This document shows positions 43,857 through 52,681 of a DNA stretch of 64,000 nucleotides, piece by piece. The position numbers and the translations under genes were made by a program. Below the pieces are notes generated by a model, which saw only the letters and a program-made list of their open reading frames with translations, did no database searches and was not told where the DNA came from. The DNA is from Hyphomicrobiales bacterium (GTDB taxonomy: Bacteria; Pseudomonadota; Alphaproteobacteria; Rhizobiales; Rhizobiaceae), in contig UCIA01000007.1 of NCBI GenBank assembly GCA_900472295.1, positions 65,686 to 129,685 on the forward strand. The letters run 5' to 3'. Each line of letters opens with the position of its first letter. The first letter of the stretch is position 1.

Positions 43857-44753
43857 TTAACCGCCGCTCAGCGTCGCGGCAAGCCGGTCGGGAAGGAAAT
43901 CGACGAAGGCTCGAACCTTCGGCGACAAATGGCGATTGGATGGCCACAGCAACCGGAACTGGCCGCGGCCGTCGACATGATCGTCCAGCACCGTGTGCAG
44001 ACTGCCGTCGCGCAGTGCATCGCGGACCAGGAAATCGGGCATGGAGCTGATGCCGAGCCCGGCCATGGTGGCGCCCTTCAGCGCCTCCGTATTGTTGCAG
44101 GTCAGCATCGAGCGAACCTGCGGCTCCGCGCTGCCACCAATGAACGGCCAACCCTGCAGCTTGCCGCTGTTGGGAAAGCGGAAGCGTATGCCGTAGTGGT
44201 TCACGAGATCGTCCGGCCCGCTCGGATTGCCGTGCTGTTCCAGGTAGGAAGGTGCTGCACACAACAGCAGCCGGAAGGGCGCAAGCGGCCGCGCCACCAG
44301 GCGTGAATCCGGCAGGTCGCCGCTACGGATTGCGATGTCGACGCCTTCGTCGATCAGGTCGACGATGCGGTCGTTGAAGTCGATGTCGAGCTCTATCTCG
44401 GGATAGCGCGCCATGAACTCCGACAGCACCGGGAACAGCAGGTGATAGGTCACGATCGGTGTCGAAACGCGCAGCCGCCCATGCGGCGTTTCCCGCGTTC
44501 GCGACAACATCGCCTCGGCATCGTCGATGTCGTCGAGGATGCGCCGTACCCGCTCATTGAACAGCTTGCCTTCCTCGGTCAGGCCGATGCGGCGCGTGCT
44601 GCGCTGCAGCAGGCGCACGCCGAGGTCCTGCTCGAGCCTGGCGACGCTCTTGCCGACGGCCGATGCCGAGATGCCGAGCGTGCGGCCGGCAGCGATGAAG
44701 CTGCCGAACTCAGCCGTGCGGGCAAAGGCCAGAAGGCCGCTGAGGCGATCCAT
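43857..44753 (-). CDS. LysR-family transcriptional regulator
   Basis: 298 residues. N-terminal winged helix (FIAAGRTLGISASAVGKSVARL, LLQRSTRRIGLTEEG) and a periplasmic-binding-like effector domain (LRVSTPIVTYHLLFPVL, DIAIRSGDLPDSRLVARPL) of the CrgA/DsdC-type group. Divergent from the MFS drug-type exporter at 44903, its likely target. Confidence 0.93.
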   Translation of the reverse strand: MDRLSGLLAFARTAEFGSFIAAGRTLGISASAVGKSVARLEQDLGVRLLQRSTRRIGLTEEGKLFNERVRRILDDIDDAEAMLSRTRETPHGRLRVSTPIVTYHLLFPVLSEFMARYPEIELDIDFNDRIVDLIDEGVDIAIRSGDLPDSRLVARPLAPFRLLLCAAPSYLEQHGNPSGPDDLVNHYGIRFRFPNSGKLQGWPFIGGSAEPQVRSMLTCNNTEALKGATMAGLGISSMPDFLVRDALRDGSLHTVLDDHVDGRGQFRLLWPSNRHLSPKVRAFVDFLPDRLAATLSGG

Positions 44754-44902
44754 CGCACTTCTCCATTCGAGCGTTTCAGTCCGGTATATCTGGAGATTTA
44801 ATACTATTTTTCAGGAAATGTCGCTGGCCTATCTTCTCCTCACGACCGGCGCCGCGCTCCCGGCGGCAGACCGGCGGGTCCTGCTTGAGATAGGAAAATC
44901 CC

Positions 44903-46438
44903 ATGACTTCGAAGACCATAAACGGCGCGGCCGCGCCATGGCTCGTCCTGCTGTCGGTATGCCTTGCCGCCATGACCATGCCTTTGACCTTCACCGGCCC
45001 GGCCGTTGCGCTCTCGCGCATCGCCGCCGATCTCGGCGGCAGCCCGATCGCGCTCAATTGGGTGACCAACGCCTTCATGCTGACCTTCGCCGCCACCTTG
45101 ATGGCGTCGGGCGCGCTGGCTGACAATCATGGCCGCAAGCGGCTCTTCCTCGCCGGGCTCGGCTTCTATGTCCTGGCCACGCTGGGCGCGATGCTGGCGC
45201 CCGACATCGTCTGGTTAGATCTGATGCGGGGGGCGCAAGGGCTCGGCAGTGCGGCAGCCTTTGCCGGCGGCGCCTCCGCACTTGCCCAGGAATTTGAAGG
45301 GCCGCAGCGGCTGCGCGCCTTCTCTTTCCTCGGCACCAGTTTCGGCATCGGCCTCGCCTTCGGTCCGATCGCCTCAGGCCTGCTCATCGATGCATTCGGC
45401 TGGAGGTCGATCTTCATTCTGGTCGCAATCCTTGCGATTGCCTCCGCTCTGCTCGGCCTGGGCACCATCAAGGAATCACGCGACCCCGATGCAACCGGTC
45501 TCGACTGGGCCGGCGCCGGCACCTTCACGATCGCGCTGGCATCATTGACCTATGGCGTGCTGCAGGCGCCACAGAGCGGCTGGACTGATCCGCTCGTCAT
45601 CGGGCTGCTGGGCATTGCGGCCCTTTGCTTCGCCGCCTTCGTTGGCATCGAGCGGCGCGTGCAACGGCCGATGCTCGATCTCTCGCTGTTCCGCTTTCCC
45701 CGCTTCGTCGGCGTTCAGTTTCTGGCGGCCGCTCCCGCCTATGGCTTCGTCGTCCTGCTGGTGCTGTTGCCGATCCGCTTCATCGGCATCGAAGGAATGA
45801 GCGAGATCGAGGCCGGGCAGTTGATGATCTGCCTGTCCGGACCGTTGCTGATCCTGCCTCTGCTTGCCGGCCAGCTGGCGCGCTGGATCGCTCCGGCGAC
45901 GATCTGCGGCGTCGGCCTGCTGGTTGCCGCCGCCGGCCTGGTCTGGCTGAGCCTGACGCCGCCTGTCGCCATTGCTTTGGTGGCGCCGCTGATGCTGATC
46001 GGCGTCGGCATCTCCTTGCCCTGGGGTCTGATGGACGGCCTTGCCGTCAGCGTCGTGCCAAGAGAGCGCGCCGGCATGGCGGTCGGCATCTTCAACACCA
46101 CCCGCGTCGCCTGCGAGGGCGTCGCGCTGGCCATCGTCATGGCGGTGCTGTCGGGCTTCACCGCAGCGCAACTCGCCGGCCAGGGAACGGCGTCTTCCCT
46201 AGGTGCAGCCGCCGTCGCACAGCTGCTAGTGACCGGCAATCTCGGCGAAGCGGCGGCCCGCTTGCCGAGCGCCAGCACCACGGTTCTGGTCCAGGCCTAC
46301 GAGATGGCGTTCGACAGGCTCCTGATCGTGCTGGCCGCAATCACCCTCGTCACCGCGCTTGTCGTCTTCCTCGGCCTGCGCCGAGGATCGGCGGTGGAAC
46401 ACGAAATCGCCCCTGTGCCTGTGTGCCAGGAAGGCTAG
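44903..46438 (+). CDS. MFS transporter, DHA2 (EmrB/QacA) family
   Basis: 511 residues, 14 predicted membrane helices. Start region LVLLSVCLAAMTMPLTFTGPAVALSRIA, motif A region LADNHGRKRLF, and motif C GTSFGIGLAFGPIASGLL place it among drug exporters. Regulated probably by the divergent LysR gene. The 149-bp region between them holds an AT-rich promoter-like stretch at about 44780-44815. Confidence 0.92.
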   Translation: MTSKTINGAAAPWLVLLSVCLAAMTMPLTFTGPAVALSRIAADLGGSPIALNWVTNAFMLTFAATLMASGALADNHGRKRLFLAGLGFYVLATLGAMLAPDIVWLDLMRGAQGLGSAAAFAGGASALAQEFEGPQRLRAFSFLGTSFGIGLAFGPIASGLLIDAFGWRSIFILVAILAIASALLGLGTIKESRDPDATGLDWAGAGTFTIALASLTYGVLQAPQSGWTDPLVIGLLGIAALCFAAFVGIERRVQRPMLDLSLFRFPRFVGVQFLAAAPAYGFVVLLVLLPIRFIGIEGMSEIEAGQLMICLSGPLLILPLLAGQLARWIAPATICGVGLLVAAAGLVWLSLTPPVAIALVAPLMLIGVGISLPWGLMDGLAVSVVPRERAGMAVGIFNTTRVACEGVALAIVMAVLSGFTAAQLAGQGTASSLGAAAVAQLLVTGNLGEAAARLPSASTTVLVQAYEMAFDRLLIVLAAITLVTALVVFLGLRRGSAVEHEIAPVPVCQEG

Positions 46439-46450
46439 CCCTACGCAGCG

Positions 46451-46525
46451 TCAGCTGATGACGAGGCTCACTATGCGGTCGCCGTCCAGCGTGAAGACCA
46501 TGTCCCCTTCGCCGGGCGTGGTCAT
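46451..46525 (-). pseudogene. 24-codon NTF2/SnoaL-like remnant
   Basis: The short frame MTTPGEGDMVFTLDGDRIVS then LVIS resembles the end of an NTF2/SnoaL-like domain. Its ATG overlaps the stop of the esterase gene (ATGA). Most likely the stump of a deleted third gene in the esterase/ATP-grasp operon, or a tiny coupled frame by chance. Confidence 0.35.
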
Positions 46526-47301
46526 CAATCCAATCTATGCATCAGGTCCTCATCCAGCCAGCGGCCGAAGAAATAGACCAGCTGCTTGTGCCACCATGGC
46601 CAGTCATGGCTGACGTCGCCGCCCCAATAGTCCACCCAGGCGGGGATGGATTTGTCGCGCAGGATCTGTTCCAGCTTGCGCGTCTCGACCAGCATGCGCT
46701 CTTCCCAGGCGCCCTGCCCGCAGCAGAAGATCATCCGCAGCGCCTTCAGCCGCGTCAAAAGCTTGGGGTCGACGATGCCGGGCAGATAGTCGAGCGGCGA
46801 GTTGTAGAAAATGTCGCCTTCGAGCGTCTTGCCGAAGAAGTCGCGCGCCGAATAGACGCCTGACAGCGCGATGACGCCGCTGGCGAGTTCGGGAAAGCGG
46901 AAGACGAAGTTCGAGGAGTGGTAGCCGCCCATCGAGCAGCCGGTGAACAGCGGCTTCAGCTTGCGTCCGCCATTGGCTTGTTCCGCCGTGGCCAGGAACT
47001 CCGGCAGCGCCTCCTCGCGCACATAGCGGAAATAGGCCTCGTGGCGGTCGATGCGGTGAGCGGCGTCGGCATGCTTGTTGAAGAAGGATTCCGAATCGAT
47101 GCCGTCGACCGCGAACAGCTGGATGCGGCCGGTGTCGATGAATTCGGCCAGTGCGCCTACCCCGCCGGAATCCTCGAACTGGTAGAAACGCCCCTGCGAG
47201 GTCGGGAACACCACCACCGGCCGGCCGGCATGGCCGTAGCGCTTGTATTCCATGTCGCGGCCGAGATTGCGGGCGAAATGCTTGTGATAGGAAATGTCCA
47301 T
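46525..47301 (-). CDS. Esterase-family alpha/beta hydrolase
   Basis: 258 residues of the putative-esterase (esterase D/PHB depolymerase-like) fold. Nucleophile S123 in GCSMGG, acid probably in the YWGGDVSHDW segment together with the His. Lacks a signal peptide, so cytoplasmic. It lies 4 bp after the ATP-grasp gene on the same strand; the two look like one functional unit. Substrate unknown. Confidence 0.85.
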   Translation of the reverse strand: MDISYHKHFARNLGRDMEYKRYGHAGRPVVVFPTSQGRFYQFEDSGGVGALAEFIDTGRIQLFAVDGIDSESFFNKHADAAHRIDRHEAYFRYVREEALPEFLATAEQANGGRKLKPLFTGCSMGGYHSSNFVFRFPELASGVIALSGVYSARDFFGKTLEGDIFYNSPLDYLPGIVDPKLLTRLKALRMIFCCGQGAWEERMLVETRKLEQILRDKSIPAWVDYWGGDVSHDWPWWHKQLVYFFGRWLDEDLMHRLD

Positions 47302-47305
47302 CGCT

Positions 47306-48469
47306 TCACGCCTTTTCCGCGTGGATATAGGCGACGGCCGCGCGTAGTGCTGCTTCGTCTTTCGAGCGCATCTGGTAGGCGTAATTTCCCATGGCGCGGC
47401 TGAAAACCTCTTCGATGGCCTGGTGATGGACGATCTTGTCGCGGTGCGCGGCTAGCACGTCCTCATGACTGTGCAAATAGTCGAGACGGCGCTTGCGGCT
47501 GGCATAGGCGGTGAAATACTTGCCTTCATACGGACCACCGGCAGCATCCTTGACCACCATGTCAGCCCATGCCGCATAGACGTCGATGTCGAACGTGTAG
47601 TTGATCGCATCGGTCATCCAGGCGCCGGGCGGGCGCATATTGACCTCAAGCGCGATGACGCGGTCCCTGGTTTCGAACAGCTCGATATGAAAGAAGCGCT
47701 CGCGCACGTCGAACGCCTTCAGGATTTTCCGGCCCGCCTCTTCCACGGCCGGGTTGATCCTGGGAAAGCAGGTGTAGCTCATGTGGCGGTCCTTGTTGAC
47801 CACCTCCATGACGCTCTGGTCGTAGCGGTGGCTGGCGGCAAGCACCACCTCGCCGTCGCGGTTGACCAGCCCGTCGAAGGTGACCACCAACCCCTCGATG
47901 AACTGCTCCATGACGAAGGTCACGTCCTCCGGCTTGTCGCGGAAGAACTGGTCGAGTTCGGTGGCGTTGGAAATCTTGAAGGTGTTCGAGGCTCCGGAGC
48001 CGGAGTCGGGCTTCACCACCACGGGATAGCCGACGCGGCGGATGAAGGTCATGGCGCCCGCCCGGTCGGAGCATTTGCGCTGCGCGATGGTGTCGACGCC
48101 GCTCTTGCGGAAGAAGGCGCGCATGCGGCTCTTGCGCTTCAGATTCTTCACGAAGTCGAGCTTGGTGCCGTAGATGTTGAAGTCGGTGCGGATGTTGGCT
48201 TCGAGTTCCAGCCAATGCTCGTTGAGCGATTCGAAACGGTCGATGCGGCCCCATTTGTGGATGAAATGGCCCATCGCCCGGAACACCGGATCGTAGGCCT
48301 CCATGTCGGCAATGCGGTAATATTCCGACAGTGCCGCCTTCAGCTTGCCGTCCAGCGCATCGAAGGGCGCATCGCCAATGCCCAGCACCGTGGCGCCGGC
48401 CTTCTTCAGGCGGTCGCAGAAATCGGCGCCGTTGGCCGGAAAATGCGGCGAGAAGAATACGAAATTCAT
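47306..48469 (-). CDS. ATP-grasp ligase of unknown substrate
   Basis: 387 residues. N-terminal Rossmann-like part (MNFVFFSPHFPANGADFCDR), then ATP-grasp core: VVVKPDSGSGASNTFKI (ATP lysine and Gly loop), FVMEQFIEGLVVTFDGL, and the metal-binding EVNMRPPGAW. Such enzymes join carboxylates to amines or thiols with ATP. No peptide-synthesis cluster is near. GGGAGG site before 48469. Coupled to the esterase gene. Confidence 0.85.
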   Translation of the reverse strand: MNFVFFSPHFPANGADFCDRLKKAGATVLGIGDAPFDALDGKLKAALSEYYRIADMEAYDPVFRAMGHFIHKWGRIDRFESLNEHWLELEANIRTDFNIYGTKLDFVKNLKRKSRMRAFFRKSGVDTIAQRKCSDRAGAMTFIRRVGYPVVVKPDSGSGASNTFKISNATELDQFFRDKPEDVTFVMEQFIEGLVVTFDGLVNRDGEVVLAASHRYDQSVMEVVNKDRHMSYTCFPRINPAVEEAGRKILKAFDVRERFFHIELFETRDRVIALEVNMRPPGAWMTDAINYTFDIDVYAAWADMVVKDAAGGPYEGKYFTAYASRKRRLDYLHSHEDVLAAHRDKIVHHQAIEEVFSRAMGNYAYQMRSKDEAALRAAVAYIHAEKA

Positions 48470-48556
48470 GGGCAACCTCCCCCGGCAAACAACACCAAGT
48501 CTGGCGTATTTGCCACGCGTGGGAAAGAGGCCTGGAATGGGCTGAAATGGGCCCAC

Positions 48557-48583
48557 TTGCCTGTCCATGGTCGCTCCTGTATG
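48557..48583 (+). promoter_or_regulatory. Candidate promoter of leucine leader
   Basis: TTGCCT (48557-48562) and TGTATG (48578-48583) with 15 bp between. The -10 ends 9 bp before the leader ATG, the same distance as for trpL. Reading only; the start site is not proven. Confidence 0.4.
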
Positions 48584-48592
48584 AAACCCGCC

Positions 48593-48712
48593 ATGAATAC
48601 GCGTCACACCTCCGTCGCTTCCCGTCCGACCGGCTTTGCCGGCGAGACCGTTCGCGCGCTGGCATCGACCCTGCTTCTTCTCGGCCTTATCGGCGATCGC
48701 CGGGTTCGCTGA
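48593..48712 (+). CDS. leuL: Leucine leader peptide upstream of leuA
   Basis: 39 residues ending STLLLLGLIGDRRVR; six Leu codons fall within ten positions (residues 23-32). It ends 154 bp before leuA. Such a Leu-rich short frame before leuA is the mark of ribosome-mediated control by charged tRNA-Leu. No ribosome-binding site precedes it, in keeping with leaderless start. Internal Met at 48581 is a possible longer start. Confidence 0.82.
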   Translation: MNTRHTSVASRPTGFAGETVRALASTLLLLGLIGDRRVR

Positions 48713-48774
48713 AGGAGCGCCCGGCGGTCGAACCGCCGCTTACGCGCACGCTCCTTGGCCAATTCAAAATTGGC
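48712..48774 (+). promoter_or_regulatory. leuA leader hairpins
   Basis: Three stems follow the leader stop: an outer stem 48712-48719 with 48749-48756, a strong stem 48722-48728 with 48732-48738, and 48758-48764 with 48768-48774. None is followed by a clear U tract, so the switch may work on translation or by another termination mode. Confidence 0.6.
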
Positions 48775-48866
48775 AATTCACATCAAGCGAACGAAAATCT
48801 GGTAAGGCGCTGCTCGCCACCAATCCGTCTGAAGACCGATCCGCGAGCCGCCGGGAGAACAAGACG

Positions 48867-50606
48867 ATGAACGCACGAGAAGACATCCGCGCCGGCGACG
48901 CCGAAAGCGCAAAACGCGCGGCCGGCCACATGCCGGGCGCGGCCCGAAAATACCAGCCCTATCCGACGGTCGGTCTCACCGACCGCACCTGGCCCAACAA
49001 GGTCATCGACAAGGCGCCGATCTGGTGCTCGGTCGATTTGCGCGACGGCAACCAGGCGCTGATCGATCCGATGGGCCATGAGCGCAAGGCGCGCATGTTC
49101 GCCCTGCTGCTCGACATGGGTTTCAAGGAGATCGAGATCGGTTTCCCCTCGGCCTCACAGACCGATTTTGATTTCGCCCGCTGGTGCATCGAAGAGGGCA
49201 ATGTGCCGACCGATGTCTCGCTGCAGGTGCTGGTGCAGTGCCGTCCCGAACTCATCACCCGCACCTTCGAATCTCTGAAGGGCGCCACCAACCCGATCGT
49301 GCATTTCTACAATTCGACCAGCGAGTTGCAGCGCCGCGTCGTCTTCGAGAAAGATGTCGGCGGCATCAAGCGCATCGCCACCGACGCCGCCAAGATGATC
49401 ACCGACATGGCGGCCAAGGCGGGCGGCGGCTATCGCTTCGAATATTCGCCGGAAAGCTTTACCGGCACCGAGCTCGAAGTGGCGCTGGAGATCTGCAACG
49501 CCGTCACCGAGATCGTGAAGCCGACACCCGACAACAGACTGATCATCAACTTGCCGTCGACGGTCGAGATGTCGACGCCTAACATCTATGCCGACCGCAT
49601 CGAATGGATGTGCCGCAATCTCGACAACCGCGAAAACCTGTTGATTTCGTTGCATCCACACAACGACCGCGGCACCGGCATCGCCACCACCGAGCTCGGC
49701 CTGATGGCGGGCGCCGACCGTGTCGAAGGCACGCTGTTCGGCAATGGCGAGCGCACCGGCAATGTCGACATCGTCACCCTGGCGCTCAACATGTACACGC
49801 AGGGCGTCGATCCCCGGCTGGATTGCTCCGACATCAACCGGATGAAGGACGTCTACGAATATTCGAACCAGTTGAAGATTTCCGAACGCCACCCTTATGT
49901 CGGCGAACTCGTCTACACCGCCTTTTCCGGCTCGCATCAGGACGCTATCAACAAGGGCATGAAGGCGCTGAAGAAGGCCAACACGCCGGTATGGGAAGTG
50001 CCCTATTTGCCGATCGACCCGGCCGATGTCGGGCGCAGCTACGAAGCGATCATCCGCATCAATTCGCAGTCCGGCAAGGGCGGCATCGCCTATGTTCTGC
50101 AGGCCGATTACGGTCTCAACCTGCCGCGCAATCTGCAGATCGAGTTCAGCCAGGAAATCCAGGCGATAACCGATGCAGAAGGCAAGGAAGTGCCGGCAAA
50201 GCGCATCCACGACCGCTTTATCGAGACCTACGTCGACCAGCCCGGCGCGCGGCTGAAATTTCTCGACCACCACACCTATCCGGACACCGAGATCAAGGGC
50301 CGGCGCGTGGTCGAAGCGGTGATCCTCGATAACGGCAAGGAGATGACCATTACCGGCTCCGGCACCGGCCCGATCGACGGCTTCGTCGACGCTCTGTCGC
50401 GCCATGTCGGCATTGACATGTCGGTCCTCGACTATTCCGAACATTCGCTCCAGCGCGGCTCGAACGCCTCGGCGATCTCCTATGTCGAGATGGAATATCC
50501 CGGCGGCAAGCTGTTCGGCGCCGGCATCAACACCAACATCGTCGCGGCATCGCTGGAGGCCGTGGTTTCGGCCGCCAACCGCATCATCGGCCGCAAGGCC
50601 GGCTGA
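48867..50606 (+). CDS. leuA: 2-isopropylmalate synthase
   Basis: 579 residues, the longer LeuA form. First step of leucine synthesis from 2-oxoisovalerate and acetyl-CoA. DRDGNQAL-type active site (SVDLRDGNQALIDPM), the metal-binding SLHPHNDRGT, GNGERTGNVD and a C-terminal regulatory domain (VVEAVILDNGKEMT, SNASAISYVEMEYPGG). The start at 48867 has a GGGAG site. Regulated in cis by the Leu-rich leader. Confidence 0.96.
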   Translation: MNAREDIRAGDAESAKRAAGHMPGAARKYQPYPTVGLTDRTWPNKVIDKAPIWCSVDLRDGNQALIDPMGHERKARMFALLLDMGFKEIEIGFPSASQTDFDFARWCIEEGNVPTDVSLQVLVQCRPELITRTFESLKGATNPIVHFYNSTSELQRRVVFEKDVGGIKRIATDAAKMITDMAAKAGGGYRFEYSPESFTGTELEVALEICNAVTEIVKPTPDNRLIINLPSTVEMSTPNIYADRIEWMCRNLDNRENLLISLHPHNDRGTGIATTELGLMAGADRVEGTLFGNGERTGNVDIVTLALNMYTQGVDPRLDCSDINRMKDVYEYSNQLKISERHPYVGELVYTAFSGSHQDAINKGMKALKKANTPVWEVPYLPIDPADVGRSYEAIIRINSQSGKGGIAYVLQADYGLNLPRNLQIEFSQEIQAITDAEGKEVPAKRIHDRFIETYVDQPGARLKFLDHHTYPDTEIKGRRVVEAVILDNGKEMTITGSGTGPIDGFVDALSRHVGIDMSVLDYSEHSLQRGSNASAISYVEMEYPGGKLFGAGINTNIVAASLEAVVSAANRIIGRKAG

Positions 50607-50614
50607 TATCTTGC

Positions 50615-50655
50615 CGGGCGCTGCATCTCCGCGGCGCCCGGAAATCCCCTTTTTG
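50615..50655 (+). terminator. Terminator after leuA
   Basis: Arms 50615-50622 (CCGGGCGC) and 50635-50642 (GCGCCCGG) form a stem, and a TTTTT run follows at about 50651-50655. It lies 9 bp after the leuA stop. The T run is 8 bp from the stem, so strength is uncertain. Confidence 0.6.
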
Positions 50656-50800
50656 CCGGGGGAAATTCCGATTTTCTCGTGTTAACCATCGGCAATTATC
50701 CGGTGCGGTACGCGATCGCATAACATAAGCATGCTTGTATGGCAGTGCAGGCTCTATATGATCGCGCCTCAACCTGTGCCGACTTCGAGAGGATCGACAC

Positions 50801-52576
50801 TTGCAGCATGCCACGCCTGCCGCCCCCGCAGTGCGCGAGACACTGGAACGACTACTCGCCAGCGAAACGTTCGGACGCTCCGAGCGCGCGCGCAAGTTGT
50901 TGCGCTATCTTGTCGAGCGTGAGCAGGCCGGCGAAGCCGACAGGCTCAAGGGTTTTTCCATCGCCATGGACGTGTTCGGCAAGGACGGCGATTTCGATTC
51001 GTCGACCGATGCCGTGGTCCGGGTGCAGGCAGGCCGGCTGCGCGAGCTTCTCCAGCATTATTTCGCCAATGAAGGCATAGCCGAACCGGTCCGCATCGCC
51101 ATTCCGCGCGGCGGCTATGTGCCGTCCTATGAGCTCAACGCCATCCGCTTGCCGGCTGGGCAGGAGCCGGTGGCGCTGGCAGCGGCGGTAGCCGCCTTGC
51201 CCGGATCGCCTGACCAGGCGGCCCTTGCCGCGCTTCCTGCCGCCGCAACACAGTCGGTGGTTACAGAACCAGGACCATCGCTGGCGCGCCATATCCAGTT
51301 CTTCTGGGTCGCCATGACGTTGGTCATCCTTATGCTGGGCGTGCTCATCCTGCGCCAGGGTAGCGTCGCATTGCTTGGCAGCAATGATCCCGCCACAGTC
51401 GTCGAGACCGCAGGCGCGACGAGCAGCACCGCATCGCCATCGATGGAGGCCCTGCCCCTCGTCTACATCGCCGTGAAGGCTACCGGCCCCGAGGCTGGCC
51501 GCGTCGCTGCCTCGCTGCGCGCCGGTCTTGCCGGGTTCGACACCATCGACTTCATCGGCCGCGACGCCGACAGCAAGCGCGATCCGAACACAGACCCGAC
51601 CGCCTTCGTTTTCGATATCCTGCCGGGACCGATGGCAGGTGACGTCACGCTTGAGCTGCAGAGCGTGGCGACCGGCCGCGTGCTTTTGTCCCGCAACCTG
51701 ACAGCCGCCGACAGCGCGCGTGGTGTCGTCGAGGATCGCATCGCCGCCATCCTCAGCTCAACCATTCCCGCCTCCGGCCCGCTCTACAGCTACATCGAAC
51801 AGAACGGCATCCAGACCGGGCTGACACAATGCCTGACCCTCAACGACAGATACTATCTCGACCAGAGCACCAAGACCCATGAGGCCGCCTACCGCTGTCT
51901 GGACAACCTCGCCAGCCAAGGTGCGAAATCGTCGCTGGTCTATTCGGAACTGGCCTCCCTGACGCTCGAGGCCGCCACCGATCACTACGCCTATCCGCCT
52001 GGCGCAACGGTCGAACAGGCGATGTCTTTTGCCCATCGCGCCATCCAGATGGGGCCGACCAGCCCCTATGCGCACCGCGCCTATGGCTACCTCAACTCGC
52101 GCCTCGGCAACACCGAGGAATCGATCCGCTGGATGCGCAAGGCCTATCAGCTCAACCCCTACGACCTCAGCATGGCCGCTGCTTATGGCTACGGCCTGAT
52201 CTTCGCCGGCAAATATGCCGAGGGAACACCGATCCTTACCCGTGCCGTCGAGACCTCCAGCGGCCATCCGACATGGTGGGATTTCGGACTTTTCGCCGGG
52301 CAATTCATGCTGGGCGATATGAACAAGGCCGCAATCGCCAGCGAGTCGCTGCGCACGACGGCGATGAAATCGCACTATCTGGCGGCGCGGCTGGTCGGCG
52401 CCAGGGCTACCGGCCGCGATCAGCTGGCCGCCAAGCTTCTGGACGAGCTGAACACCAAATTCCCGAAATTCGCCGCCAACCCGCGTGAGGCTTTCGCCGA
52501 GCGAAAATATCCCCCCGATCTGACCGACCGCCTGGTCGAGGCCCTGCGCGCCGCGGGCCTGGGAAACGCCAGCTAG
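50801..52576 (+). CDS. Membrane-embedded TPR protein with N-terminal regulator domain
   Basis: 591 residues, TTG start with GAGAGGA at 7 bp. Residues 20-110 form the helical N-terminal domain found in many rhizobial adenylate-cyclase-like/TPR proteins (RKLLRYLVEREQAG, then AVVRVQAGRLRELL and IPRGGYVPSYE). One membrane helix lies at about 167-186. The rest would face the periplasm: a TolB-like stretch (YIAVKATGPEAG) and TPR-like helices from about 390 on. The layout resembles ToxR/CadC-type one-component regulators with the sensor outside. Targets unknown. Confidence 0.75.
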   Translation: MQHATPAAPAVRETLERLLASETFGRSERARKLLRYLVEREQAGEADRLKGFSIAMDVFGKDGDFDSSTDAVVRVQAGRLRELLQHYFANEGIAEPVRIAIPRGGYVPSYELNAIRLPAGQEPVALAAAVAALPGSPDQAALAALPAAATQSVVTEPGPSLARHIQFFWVAMTLVILMLGVLILRQGSVALLGSNDPATVVETAGATSSTASPSMEALPLVYIAVKATGPEAGRVAASLRAGLAGFDTIDFIGRDADSKRDPNTDPTAFVFDILPGPMAGDVTLELQSVATGRVLLSRNLTAADSARGVVEDRIAAILSSTIPASGPLYSYIEQNGIQTGLTQCLTLNDRYYLDQSTKTHEAAYRCLDNLASQGAKSSLVYSELASLTLEAATDHYAYPPGATVEQAMSFAHRAIQMGPTSPYAHRAYGYLNSRLGNTEESIRWMRKAYQLNPYDLSMAAAYGYGLIFAGKYAEGTPILTRAVETSSGHPTWWDFGLFAGQFMLGDMNKAAIASESLRTTAMKSHYLAARLVGARATGRDQLAAKLLDELNTKFPKFAANPREAFAERKYPPDLTDRLVEALRAAGLGNAS

Positions 52577-52681
52577 TATCTTTGCGGATCGCGAAGAGTT
52601 TACTGGCCATCGATCTGGACTGGGAGCAATCCAGCCGCAATTCGAAATTCCTGTCCGATCTTGCGATAATCATCCGTTTTC

